Source: CAZLGO01 sp964559295
GTDB lineage: Archaea; Methanobacteriota; Methanobacteria; Methanobacteriales; Methanobacteriaceae
Reading direction: 5' to 3'
DNA: 21,648 bases
NCBI GenBank assembly: GCA_964559295.1
Contig: CAZLGO010000022.1
Coordinates: 1 to 21,648 of the forward strand
Positions 1 through 7,595 of this stretch are shown here, one piece after another. Every line of letters begins with the position of its first letter. The first letter of the stretch is position 1. Below the pieces are notes generated by a model. The model made no database searches and was not told the origin of the DNA. It was given only the letters and a program-made list of their open reading frames with translations. Both the position numbers and the translations under genes were made by a program.

Positions 1-49
1 CAGAACACAAAAACAAAAATCTAAAAAGTCAAGTTAATCAAAATTCTCT

Positions 50-70
50 ATAATATAATATAAAAAATAA
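50..70 (+). promoter_or_regulatory. Probable TATA-box region of the DUF2807 gene
   Basis: A run of TATAATATAATATAAAAAATA lies about 40-55 bases before the ATG at 107, in the range for an archaeal TATA box followed by a short leader. GGAAGGT at 89-95 could act as ribosome binding site. The whole upstream stretch is AT-rich, so the exact box is uncertain. Confidence 0.35.
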
Positions 71-106
71 AAAAATCAGAAATTGGATGGAAGGTTGTGA
101 TAAATT

Positions 107-823
107 ATGAGAAAATCTGCGCTTGGAATAATAGCTATTTTTATTTTGGTGATGTCTGCATCTGGATGTACTGGAACTGGATCTGGAAATGTAATTAAAG
201 AACCCAGAAATGTAAGTGGATTCAAAGAAATTTCGCTGAGCGGTGATATGAATTTATTCATAAAGCAAGGAAGCACAGAATCTTTGGTAATAGAGGCTGA
301 AGATAACGTTGTCTCGAATATTAAAACAGAAGTTAGTGATGATGTATTAACAATAAACTACGGTGGGTTTTTTGCATCACCCATACCAACAAAACCCGTT
401 AACATCTACATAACAGTTAAGGATCTAAATGCAGTTGACATTTCAGGTAATGGAAAAGCCGAAGCTACGAATATTAATACCAATAACCTAAATATTGCTA
501 TAAACGGTGCAGGAAACGCTAATTTAAATAATATCACTGCTGATAAGCTTGAAATCAGTATTTCTGGATCAGGAAATGTAAAAGCATCTGGTAAGGTTGT
601 TGATCAGAATATTAATATCTCTGGCTCTGGAGAATACCTTGCTGAGACTTTAGAAAGCAACAGTGCAGGAGTAGTTATTAACGGATCAGGAGAAGCCACG
701 GTTTATGCCATTGAACAGCTCGATATAGAAATAAAAGGCAGCGGTAAAGTTTCCTATATGGGTAATCCAACCGTAAAACAAAATATATCTGGATCTGGTG
801 AGGTAAACAAACTTTCAAAATAA
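107..823 (+). CDS. DUF2807 (GIN-domain) putative lipoprotein
   Basis: A 238-residue surface protein of unknown function. Residues 1-20 form a short charged start and a hydrophobic segment, ending in a lipobox-like SASG followed by Cys21, so it is probably lipid-anchored on the outer face of the membrane. The rest matches the DUF2807 pattern, a right-handed beta-helix-like fold: an opening of the type NVSGFKEISLSGDMNLFIKQ, then repeated short strands with ISGSGN, INGSGEA and IKGSGK turns that recur roughly every 18-20 residues and end in a final SGSGEV. Length is normal for the family. It stands alone: nothing lies to its left in the window and Alba follows only after a 310-base gap. GIN domains occur widely in bacteria and some archaea with no established biochemical role, so no function is claimed beyond envelope location. 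Confidence 0.88.
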   Translation: MRKSALGIIAIFILVMSASGCTGTGSGNVIKEPRNVSGFKEISLSGDMNLFIKQGSTESLVIEAEDNVVSNIKTEVSDDVLTINYGGFFASPIPTKPVNIYITVKDLNAVDISGNGKAEATNINTNNLNIAINGAGNANLNNITADKLEISISGSGNVKASGKVVDQNINISGSGEYLAETLESNSAGVVINGSGEATVYAIEQLDIEIKGSGKVSYMGNPTVKQNISGSGEVNKLSK

Positions 824-1133
824 AAGGTTATATGTACCATAAACTAGCCCAAAACACTTAACATCTCAGCTTTTAAATTGCCAAAAGATCTATGCACGCT
901 GTTTGAAAAAATTATCAAAGCACATCCATATGAAGTTCACTAAAGAAAGTTTAACAGGCTATAAATCCATTTTTAGATTGTATATGAATGTATTTTTAAA
1001 AAATCAGGTGTTTGATATCAAAAATTAAAAAAGAAGTTATAAAAATCTTATTTAGTGAAAGGTTTAGGAAGACCCTAAAAAATATATATATTGAAAAACT
1101 AAACAATAGCAGTTAGCTTTTGGAGGTAAAGTG
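824..1133. other. 310-base intergenic stretch before Alba
   Basis: This stretch is AT-rich and without a convincing gene. A 32-codon open frame (ATG at 930, stop ending 1028) has no ribosome binding site and no recognisable motif, so it is not called. The right end holds the Alba promoter and ribosome binding site, listed separately. Confidence 0.6.
1076..1092 (+). promoter_or_regulatory. TATA box of the Alba gene
   Basis: AAAAAATATATATATTG is a strong TATA-like element about 45-50 bases before the ATG at 1134. With the usual archaeal spacing of about 25 bases from TATA to start site, transcription would begin near 1110 and leave a leader of about 23 bases containing GGAGGT at 1122-1127. Confidence 0.55.
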
Positions 1134-1409
<276 letters not shown>

Positions 1410-1429
1410 ATCAGTAAATGCAGTAAATT

Positions 1430-1460
1430 GAAACCTTAAGGTTTCATTTTTTTATTTTTA
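1430..1460 (+). terminator. Palindromic terminator after Alba
   Basis: GAAACCTTAAGGTTTC (1430-1445) is a perfect 16-base palindrome (6-base stem, 4-base loop), followed directly by ATTTTTTTATTTTT. The hairpin plus oligo-T begins 20 bases after the Alba stop. On the minus strand the palindrome lacks a following T-run, but the convergent propeller gene has seven Ts at 1487-1481, so the short gap seems to stop both transcripts. Confidence 0.7.
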
Positions 1461-1504
1461 AAACCTTCGATGAGTATTTGAAAAAAATCATTTCTAAATG
1501 GTTT

Positions 1505-2605
1505 TTATTTCTTTCTTCTTCTTATTTTTATTATAGCCAAAAGTCCTCCTATTATGATAACTGCGACTGCTCCAGCATAATATAAGTATGGAGGTGTAGG
1601 TCCTTCTTCTCTTTCATCATTTAGAGCGTAGACGTAGCAGTCATCACCACCTATGTAAATGGTCTTTCCTAAAACAGCTGGTGATGAACGGATGGGATAA
1701 TTTAGTATATAGTAACCTGGTGCATATTTCCATTCTTCTTTACCACTGTATTTATTAAGCACATAAACGGTTCCATCATCTGAACCAAATACGATCTTAT
1801 TCTTAAAAAGCGCAGGAGTTGATTTTACAGCACCACCTGTTTTGTATGACCACTTTAATTCTCCATCTCTTGTATCAAAACATCTCATGTATCCATCGTC
1901 TGATCCGATAAAAATGCTATTTTCCTTAGCATCAATGCATGGCGATGATCTTACCGAATCTTCGAGGTCATATGTCCATTTGACTGTCCCATATTCTGTA
2001 TCTATTGCGTAAACTCGTCCATCATCTGATCCGATATACAAAGTACCATTGTAGATAGCAGGAGATGATCTTACAGCATCTGCGGTCGCATATTCCCATT
2101 TTTTGGTACCGTTTTTATCTATTGCGTAAACTCGTCCATCATCTGATCCGATATACACAGTTTCTTCATAAACGGCTGGAGACGATTCAATTGAATTTCC
2201 AGTCCTGTATTTCCATTTCAATTCTCCATTTTTCTTATCCTGTGCATAGAGATAACCATCAAGTGAACCAACGTACAAAGTTTCATTATAAATGGCTGGC
2301 GATGATATTACACCCCCATCCATCTTGTAATCCCATAATTTGATACCATCTTCCATGTTTATTGCATAGATGTACCCGTCCATGGAACCTACATAGAGTA
2401 TTTTATCGGAGATAACTGGGGATGATCGTATAGCTCCTCCTGTTTTAAAATACCATACTGAAGGCGAAAAATCTGCTGGTTCGTCCAAATAGGCCGAATG
2501 TTCCAGATTCTCGTGGAACATTAACCAGTCTGATGTGGCTGAAACCGGACATGCTAATATGCTTATTATAATAAATCCCATAAAGATACTTTTTTTTACT
2601 GACAT
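1505..2605 (-). CDS. Secreted PQQ-like beta-propeller protein with C-terminal membrane anchor
   Basis: Protein of 366 residues. Residues 1-24 are a signal sequence (basic start, hydrophobic core, CPVSATS). About seven to eight propeller blades of some 39-42 residues follow, each with the pattern RSSPAIYNGTLYIGSDDG, V/YxYAID, then a W-containing strand such as KWEYAT. The end carries a transmembrane helix (about 338-360) and a basic tail IRRRKK. It should therefore be exported and held by its C-terminus with the propeller outside. The repeats are of the PQQ-like/BamB type. Such propellers are usually structural or binding scaffolds, and no quinoprotein dehydrogenase active site is seen. It is 46 bases downstream of the ABC permease on the same strand and may belong to that operon. 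GTGAT before the ATG can act as ribosome binding site. Confidence 0.9.
   Translation of the reverse strand: MSVKKSIFMGFIIISILACPVSATSDWLMFHENLEHSAYLDEPADFSPSVWYFKTGGAIRSSPVISDKILYVGSMDGYIYAINMEDGIKLWDYKMDGGVISSPAIYNETLYVGSLDGYLYAQDKKNGELKWKYRTGNSIESSPAVYEETVYIGSDDGRVYAIDKNGTKKWEYATADAVRSSPAIYNGTLYIGSDDGRVYAIDTEYGTVKWTYDLEDSVRSSPCIDAKENSIFIGSDDGYMRCFDTRDGELKWSYKTGGAVKSTPALFKNKIVFGSDDGTVYVLNKYSGKEEWKYAPGYYILNYPIRSSPAVLGKTIYIGGDDCYVYALNDEREEGPTPPYLYYAGAVAVIIIGGLLAIIKIRRRKK
2001..2157 (-). repeat. Near-identical propeller-blade DNA repeat
   Basis: A 40-base string beginning TCTATTGCGTAAACTCGTCC occurs at 2001-2040 and again at 2118-2157, exactly 117 bases (39 codons) apart. It encodes the YIGSDDGRVYAID segment of two neighbouring blades. 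Other blades carry diverged copies. Exact DNA identity over 40 bases suggests a recent duplication or gene conversion between blades. Confidence 0.85.
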
Positions 2606-2651
2606 AATATCACTTTCCCCCTAAAAATAGCCTTTGCTAACTTTTTATCAC

Positions 2652-3842
2652 CTAAATATCCCTGTTGAATCTAGTAATTCCCAAGACGAAAAATAGTAGG
2701 GTAAATCCTAAAAGTACGGCCACGTCCAGCCATATATCTCCGATATCTCCTCCTTTCAACATCACAGTCCTCAATGCGTCGTTAGCATAAGTTAAAGGTG
2801 CTAAGTATGCTATTTTTTGGAATATCCATGGCATGGTTTCTAGAGGATAGAATACTCCTGATATGAACATCATAGGCATGGTAAATGGCATCACCATCTG
2901 GATGTAGTCTTCCTGAGTACCTACCCTGGCGGAAACCATTATTCCAAAACCTACAAAACACAATGCTGAAAGTACGATTAGGAATATGGTAAGTGCCATG
3001 CTACCGTTTATAGTAATATTAAACAGCACTATGGCTGCCGCGATCAGTACCATGGAAGTTGCAGTTTGTATTACTAATCTTGATATGATTTTACCGCCTA
3101 CTACGGTAGCAACGCTGGTAGGAGTCATGAATAGCCTGGCAAGTTCTCCTCGTTCACGTTCTCCAGCCAGTGATTCTCCCATACTCATCATGGCCCCCAT
3201 CATAACTGTCATCGCTAAAATTGCAGGTGCCAGGAAGTCGATGTATTTGATGTCCCCATAGATCTTGTTGATCTGGAAATTAATGGAATTCATAATGTTC
3301 TGGAAGTTTATCCCAGCCGGTGGAGATGAGGTTTGAACTCCCTGGGACTGTACTTGGATAGATGCGGGCTGTAATCCCATGGCTTCAAGCTTTTGTATTC
3401 CTATTTTGGCAGATATTTGGCTGAATAGGGCTTGCGTAGCAGGAACCAACGCTTGGGTAGCCATCTGATCCGATGAATCAACGTAGATAACCACTGACTT
3501 AGGGTTGCTACTCGTAAGATTTTCATAATCAGAGGGCAGTAAAATGGCTGCCTTCACCAGCCCCGATTCCACCATTTCCCGTCCCCTTTGGGGATCATTA
3601 GTTATATCCTTCACATTGTAAAGAGACATACCTTTAATGGCGTTGAGGGTGGCATCGGTCACCGGACCATCTGTCTGTTTCACCACCACCACTGGAATGT
3701 TTTCGATGGATCCTCCCATACCATAACCGAAAAGGGCGATCATGAGTATTGGAAAAAGGAAGATAGAAAACAAACGTGGTTTATGCCTCCACAGGACTAT
3801 CAGATCTTTTTTAAGCATCCACATGATTTTTTTTGTTTCCAT
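2652..3842 (-). CDS. ABC-2 type transporter permease
   Basis: Membrane subunit (396 residues) of an ABC exporter. A first membrane helix spans about 25-42. A large extracytoplasmic segment spans about 45-205, rich in Gln, Ser and Pro towards its end. Five further helices lie in the C-terminal half, including FLAPAILAMTVMMGAMMSM and MPFTMPMMFISGVFYPLETMP. The loop GERERGELARLFMTPTS matches the coupling region of this family (YhhJ/YbhR-like, ABC2_membrane_3 type). Its start lies one base past the stop of the ATPase gene, so the two are translationally coupled and form one transporter. Substrate cannot be read from sequence. PadR-controlled pairs of this sort often export drugs or lipids, which is family knowledge and not proof here. 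Confidence 0.93.
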   Translation of the reverse strand: METKKIMWMLKKDLIVLWRHKPRLFSIFLFPILMIALFGYGMGGSIENIPVVVVKQTDGPVTDATLNAIKGMSLYNVKDITNDPQRGREMVESGLVKAAILLPSDYENLTSSNPKSVVIYVDSSDQMATQALVPATQALFSQISAKIGIQKLEAMGLQPASIQVQSQGVQTSSPPAGINFQNIMNSINFQINKIYGDIKYIDFLAPAILAMTVMMGAMMSMGESLAGERERGELARLFMTPTSVATVVGGKIISRLVIQTATSMVLIAAAIVLFNITINGSMALTIFLIVLSALCFVGFGIMVSARVGTQEDYIQMVMPFTMPMMFISGVFYPLETMPWIFQKIAYLAPLTYANDALRTVMLKGGDIGDIWLDVAVLLGFTLLFFVLGITRFNRDI

Positions 3843-3843
3843 T

Positions 3844-4923
3844 TTACTCTACCTCTGTTTTTTCTTTGGCTGTCAATTTTACAAAAACATCTTCTAATGA
3901 AGGATTTTGAGTTGATATTGATGTTATATTACTTCCATTCTTTATAACATTCCATATAACATCATTTATAGCGTTATCGGATTTGCTAATACTCATTTTT
4001 ATCCTTCCAGAATTATGTTCAGCGATTTCGAACACAACAGGAAGTTTATTCAAATTTGTCATCAGTTCGTCATTCAGATTATTTATCAGAATACTTATTT
4101 CTCTGTATTCTCCATTTTTCCTTTCTGAATCTGCTATAAATCTTTTTAATTCGTTGATAGTTCCATCTATTGCAGGTAATGAATTCTCTTCGATTTTTGA
4201 CACTATCTCACGTATTTTAGTCCTATTATAGGATTCTTCAGCCATCATCTGATCTTTAAGCGCCTGTGGTGTATCAAAAGCAACTAACTTTCCCTGGTCT
4301 ATTATACCTACATTATCACATAGAAGATCTACTTCATACATATCATGGGAGCATAAAATGATCGTATGACCTTTACTGTTTAGTTCATCGATGAGTTCCC
4401 ACAGAACTTGCTTTGTGGTGGGATCCAAACCAATTGTAGGTTCATCCAAAAACAGAATGTCTGGTTGATGTATCAAACTTGCAACCACAGATACTTTTTG
4501 CTTTTGGCCCCCAGAGAGATGTTTTACCATTTTATTTTCTGCATATTTTATGTCAACCAGTTCCATTAGTTCATCTATTCTTTTCTCTTTTAGATCTTCA
4601 GGTAATCCATAATAATCAGCGCATAATTCAGCATTTTCTCGGGCTGTAAGATCACCATAAAGGCTTACAAGCTGCGGAACCATTCCTATTTTTTGTCTTA
4701 CTTCGTTTGGATATTTTATTATGTCATATCCAGCTACATTCGCAGTTCCAGAAGTTGGTGGGATAAGACAGGTAAGCATTTTTATAGTAGTAGTTTTTCC
4801 AGCGCCATTTGGACCTAAAAATCCGAATATGCTTTTATTTTCGATCTTCATGTTTAGCGTGTCAACTGCTACGAAGTTGTCATATTTTTTTGTTAGATCG
4901 AAGGTTTCTATAGCATATTTCAT
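3844..4923 (-). CDS. ABC transporter ATP-binding protein
   Basis: ATPase subunit (359 residues) that powers the neighbouring permease. Visible motifs: Walker A GPNGAGKTT (37-45), Q-loop near MVPQ (81-84), signature LSGGQ (136-140), Walker B ILFLDE (156-161), D-loop GLDPT and the switch histidine in SHD (H193). After the normal 220-residue domain there is an extra segment of about 50 residues, predicted helical, with NSLPAIDGTINELKRF. The end resembles the DUF4162 tail common in this CcmA/YbhF-like group, with SLEDVFVKL closing it. It begins 11 bases after padR and ends one base before the permease, so all three are one operon. Confidence 0.96.
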   Translation of the reverse strand: MKYAIETFDLTKKYDNFVAVDTLNMKIENKSIFGFLGPNGAGKTTTIKMLTCLIPPTSGTANVAGYDIIKYPNEVRQKIGMVPQLVSLYGDLTARENAELCADYYGLPEDLKEKRIDELMELVDIKYAENKMVKHLSGGQKQKVSVVASLIHQPDILFLDEPTIGLDPTTKQVLWELIDELNSKGHTIILCSHDMYEVDLLCDNVGIIDQGKLVAFDTPQALKDQMMAEESYNRTKIREIVSKIEENSLPAIDGTINELKRFIADSERKNGEYREISILINNLNDELMTNLNKLPVVFEIAEHNSGRIKMSISKSDNAINDVIWNVIKNGSNITSISTQNPSLEDVFVKLTAKEKTEVE

Positions 4924-4934
4924 AACTTCAACCC

Positions 4935-5444
4935 CTATTTTTCTTTTAGAGATAACATATCCTCCACGAATTCTTCGTAAAGATTGGTTTTACGGTTTTT
5001 AAAGAGATTTTTGATTCTGGAAAGTGTTTCTATACCTTCCTTGGTTATTTCGTAGTACTTCAGTTTTCGCTTTCCATGATGTTCCCAACTTCCTTTTATC
5101 AATCCGTTTTTCTCCAGATCATGCAGTACAGGGTATATCATACTGGGACTTGGCATTTTCATTTTTGCGCCAAATGGAGATGCTTCATGAAGATGAGTCA
5201 TTATCTCATATCCATGTTGCCTTTTTTTGCTGATGAGCCATAGAATCATGGTTTTACCAAAGCCCCTCATAAAGCCTCCTATAAGCCTTTTATCGTATTT
5301 ATTTAGGTGTTTAAGCATTTTTTTATGTTCTCTGATTGATCTTCTATGATTTCTAAGTGATTTTCTTGAGTATTCGTCTTCTGTCATTGTTTCTATGTAC
5401 ATTTGATCCGAATCATCCTTAGGGGACGCTTCATTATCATCCAT
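4935..5444 (-). CDS. PadR family transcriptional regulator
   Basis: Winged-helix repressor of 169 residues. After an acidic and then basic N-terminal extension (about 1-55, with EDEYSRKSLRNHRRSIREHK), the PadR core starts at FGKTMILWLISKKRQHGYEI. It continues through SPSMIYPVLHDLEKNGLI, the recognition helix region, and the wing KRKLKYYEITKEG. The C-terminal helix RIKNLFKNRKTNLYEEFV probably makes the dimer. ATG at 5444 is preferred to TTG at 5447 because GAGGTG at 5453-5458 then has an 8-base spacing. It heads the ABC transporter operon and is preceded by a three-copy operator, so it very likely represses itself and the transporter until an effector binds. Confidence 0.93.
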   Translation of the reverse strand: MDDNEASPKDDSDQMYIETMTEDEYSRKSLRNHRRSIREHKKMLKHLNKYDKRLIGGFMRGFGKTMILWLISKKRQHGYEIMTHLHEASPFGAKMKMPSPSMIYPVLHDLEKNGLIKGSWEHHGKRKLKYYEITKEGIETLSRIKNLFKNRKTNLYEEFVEDMLSLKEK

Positions 5445-5470
5445 CAATTCGCACCTCTATTTGAATTTAC

Positions 5471-5510
5471 GATATATCGATTTTAGATATATTAAATTTT
5501 GATATATCAA
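5471..5510. promoter_or_regulatory. Three-copy PadR operator, 15-bp spacing
   Basis: GATATA begins at 5471, 5486 and 5501, exactly 15 bp apart. The outer copies are palindromes: CGATATATCG (5470-5479) and TTGATATATCAA (5499-5510). The middle copy, AGATATATT, is imperfect. The array lies between a TATA-like box (5511-5520) and the padR start at 5444, where a bound protein would cover the transcription start. That PadR is the bound protein is an inference from position. Confidence 0.7.
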
Positions 5511-5520
5511 CCCTATATAA
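5511..5520 (-). promoter_or_regulatory. TATA-like box of the padR-ABC operon
   Basis: Read on the minus strand this is TTATATAGGG, 67-76 bases before the padR ATG. Transcription would start near 5490, inside the GATATA array. An AT-rich alternative cannot be excluded, because the GATATATC copies themselves look TATA-like. Confidence 0.45.
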
Positions 5521-5582
5521 CTGTTTCGGTAACAAAAAAATAGAATAAATACTATAGTCTCTCAGGTAATATAAATTAAATA

Positions 5583-6704
5583 ATGTTTGAATTTAAATCC
5601 AAAGCCCAAAGATCCATTTGCAAAATTTGTGGGAAAGATAGCATTTATATATCCAAAACACTTGGTTTATGTGCGGATTGTATAAAAATAAAGAAAGAAT
5701 CTCTTGATATTTTAAAAAAAGCACATGAAAATATAAGAAAAAGATTCAATCTTCCTGCTCAGCCACCAAAGAACAAAGGAGTGAAATGTAACATATGTGC
5801 TAATGAATGCAGCATGGGAAGGGGAGATGTTGGATACTGTGGTTTGAGAATGAATATTGACGGAAAGCTTGAATCTCTAGTAAGCCCTAAAAAAGCCCTT
5901 CTTTATACCTATTTAGATCCCATGCCAACCAACTGCTGTGCTTCCTGGTTCTGCCCTGGTGGAACTGGGGCTGGCTATCCAAGCTATGCTCACAAAAAGG
6001 GAGCTGAATATGGCTATTACAACCTTGCAGCTTTCTTTTATGCCTGCAATTTTAACTGTGTATACTGCCAGAATGCCTCCCACAAGAAGATAAGGACTGC
6101 TCCGTCTATGAGTATCGATGAATTCACAGCAAAAATTGATAAAAATAAAAATATTTCGTGTATCTGCTATTTTGGAGGATCCCCCAAACCTCAGCTTCCA
6201 TTCGCTCTTAAGGCTTCAGAAAATGCGCTGGAAATAGAAAGAGATATACTAAGAATTTGCTGGGAATGGAATGGTTGTGGAAACAAAAAACTTGTAGAAA
6301 GGGCAGCGAAGCTATCCCTTAAAAGCGGAGGGAACGTGAAGTTTGATCTGAAATGCTTTGATGAGAATTTAAGTTTTGCCCTAAGTGGTGTCTCAAACAA
6401 AGCAGCGTATGAAAATTTCAAGATGGTAGCTGAATTTTTTGATAAGAGACCTGATCTTCCAGTCCTAACAGCAACAACTTTACTTGTTCCAGGATATGTT
6501 GATGAAGTTGAGGTCTCGAGCATTGCAAGATTCATATCCGAGCTTAACGACGAGATTCCATACTCACTTTTGATCTTTCATCCTGATTTTATGATGATGG
6601 ATATGCCAATAACACCAAAAGAACAAGCATTTGCTTGTTTTAATGCTGCCAAAAAATATTTAAAACATGTAAATATTGGAAATATCCATCTTTTAGGAAT
6701 GTAG
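5583..6704 (+). CDS. Radical SAM protein (PflA-like) with extra cysteine clusters
   Basis: Cytoplasmic iron-sulfur enzyme of 373 residues. The radical SAM motif CNFNCVYC (C155, C159, C162; CX3CX2C) should hold the 4Fe-4S cluster that cleaves S-adenosylmethionine. N-terminal to it are two further cysteine groups: C13-X2-C16 with C30-X2-C33, a zinc-ribbon-like pair, and CNICANEC with C86 (C69, C72, C76, C86), followed by GYCGLRMNIDGKL. A third group is C118, C119 and C124 (NCCASWFC). The CNICANEC...GYCGLR layout resembles the N-terminal part of PflA-like proteins such as those of the AmmeMemoRadiSam type. Substrate is unknown. No ribosome binding site is evident; a weak AATAAATACTA near 5544-5554 may be its TATA box. 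The next gene follows at once and is probably co-translated. Confidence 0.87.
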   Translation: MFEFKSKAQRSICKICGKDSIYISKTLGLCADCIKIKKESLDILKKAHENIRKRFNLPAQPPKNKGVKCNICANECSMGRGDVGYCGLRMNIDGKLESLVSPKKALLYTYLDPMPTNCCASWFCPGGTGAGYPSYAHKKGAEYGYYNLAAFFYACNFNCVYCQNASHKKIRTAPSMSIDEFTAKIDKNKNISCICYFGGSPKPQLPFALKASENALEIERDILRICWEWNGCGNKKLVERAAKLSLKSGGNVKFDLKCFDENLSFALSGVSNKAAYENFKMVAEFFDKRPDLPVLTATTLLVPGYVDEVEVSSIARFISELNDEIPYSLLIFHPDFMMMDMPITPKEQAFACFNAAKKYLKHVNIGNIHLLGM

Positions 6705-6736
6705 GAGTTGATATTATAAAAATTGGATTTTCTACA

Positions 6737-7468
6737 TTGGCGCTATTTACCGAATCCTACAAATACTGGCTCGATAAGGCTTCGGAAGATGGTTTTAAAA
6801 TAATAGAGATATTATGCGAAGGTCCATACACATGGCCAAGGAATGCATTGGCTTTTGATTCATGGGAATTCGAAATTTTCGATTCATATGACATTGATGT
6901 TTATCTGCACTCTCCTACAGTTGATCTTAATCCTGCAAGTATAAATCCTGGTGTAAAAAGCGAAACTCTCTCTCAAATAAAAGAAACTATAGATTTAGCA
7001 GCAAAAATAGGTGCAGAGGCTGTTACGACACATCCTGGCGTTGTTCATCGCCCCAAAAGACTAAGAGACATATGTATGGAATATTCAATTGAAATCATCA
7101 GAAAATGTAACAGATACGCAAAAGAACAAGATGTGCGTCTTTCAGTTGAAAACATGCCCAACAGAGATACCTATTTATGCAACAATCCAGATGAGTATCA
7201 AACCTTCATCAAAAGATGCGGATGCCACGCAACAGTAGATCTTGGACATGCCAACACAACAAAGGATCCATCATTATTCTTTAAGATAAAAAACATCCTA
7301 TATTATCATATAAACGATAACAATGGAAAAGTTGATGAGCACCTTACCTTAGGTGAAGGGACGTTTAATTTGAAATTGTTAAACAGGATTGATAACATCG
7401 TAATTGAACTGGATGATTATCAAAATGTTCTTAAAAGCAGGGATTTGTTGCTTTCAATAATTGTATAG
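6737..7468 (+). CDS. Sugar phosphate isomerase/epimerase-like TIM-barrel protein
   Basis: Protein of the xylose isomerase-like/AP endonuclease 2 fold. Seen along the sequence: VYLHSPTVDLNPAS, TTHPGVVH, LSVENMP, TVDLGHANT, YYHINDNNG and LGEGTF, which supply the usual metal-binding His, Glu and Asp residues at strand ends. The given start is TTG at 6737, the only conventional start codon in frame, but it removes the first beta strand. The frame is open upstream and encodes IIKIGFST just before it, the typical opening of this family. GGAG at 6704-6707 sits 5 bases before ATT 6713 and 8 before ATA 6716. Translation therefore probably starts at 6713 or 6716 with a rare codon, or the assembly has a base error there. 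It is coupled to the radical SAM gene, whose stop overlaps the GGAG. Reaction unknown. Confidence 0.85.
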   Translation: MALFTESYKYWLDKASEDGFKIIEILCEGPYTWPRNALAFDSWEFEIFDSYDIDVYLHSPTVDLNPASINPGVKSETLSQIKETIDLAAKIGAEAVTTHPGVVHRPKRLRDICMEYSIEIIRKCNRYAKEQDVRLSVENMPNRDTYLCNNPDEYQTFIKRCGCHATVDLGHANTTKDPSLFFKIKNILYYHINDNNGKVDEHLTLGEGTFNLKLLNRIDNIVIELDDYQNVLKSRDLLLSIIV

Positions 7469-7546
7469 AATAGAATATACTAACAATTGAGAGAGTAATA
7501 ACTTATTAGACCATTAAAAACACCAAAAACTGAAATTAGATAATGC

Positions 7547-7556
7547 TTTTAATAAA
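7547..7556 (+). promoter_or_regulatory. Possible TATA box of the TMEM175-like gene
   Basis: TTTTAATAAA lies 40-49 bases before the ATG at 7596. With usual spacing the transcript would start near 7577 and include GGTGGAT (7586-7592) as ribosome binding site. Weak, because the region is AT-rich. Confidence 0.3.
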
Positions 7557-7595
7557 CTACATCAATAGAACCATTTAATAGAGCGGTGGATCATC

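Noticed and set aside
930..1028. 32-codon open frame in the gap before Alba
   Set aside because: No ribosome binding site, no recognisable motif, and AT-rich sequence yields such frames by chance.
2065..2343. Plus-strand open frame within the propeller gene
   Set aside because: It is an antisense shadow of the repeated blades, with no ribosome binding site or family match.
5470..5510. GATATATC copies as the padR TATA box itself
   Set aside because: The exact 15-bp repetition and the palindromes fit an operator array better, and a TATA-like box is present at 5511-5520. The overlap of the two roles cannot be fully excluded.
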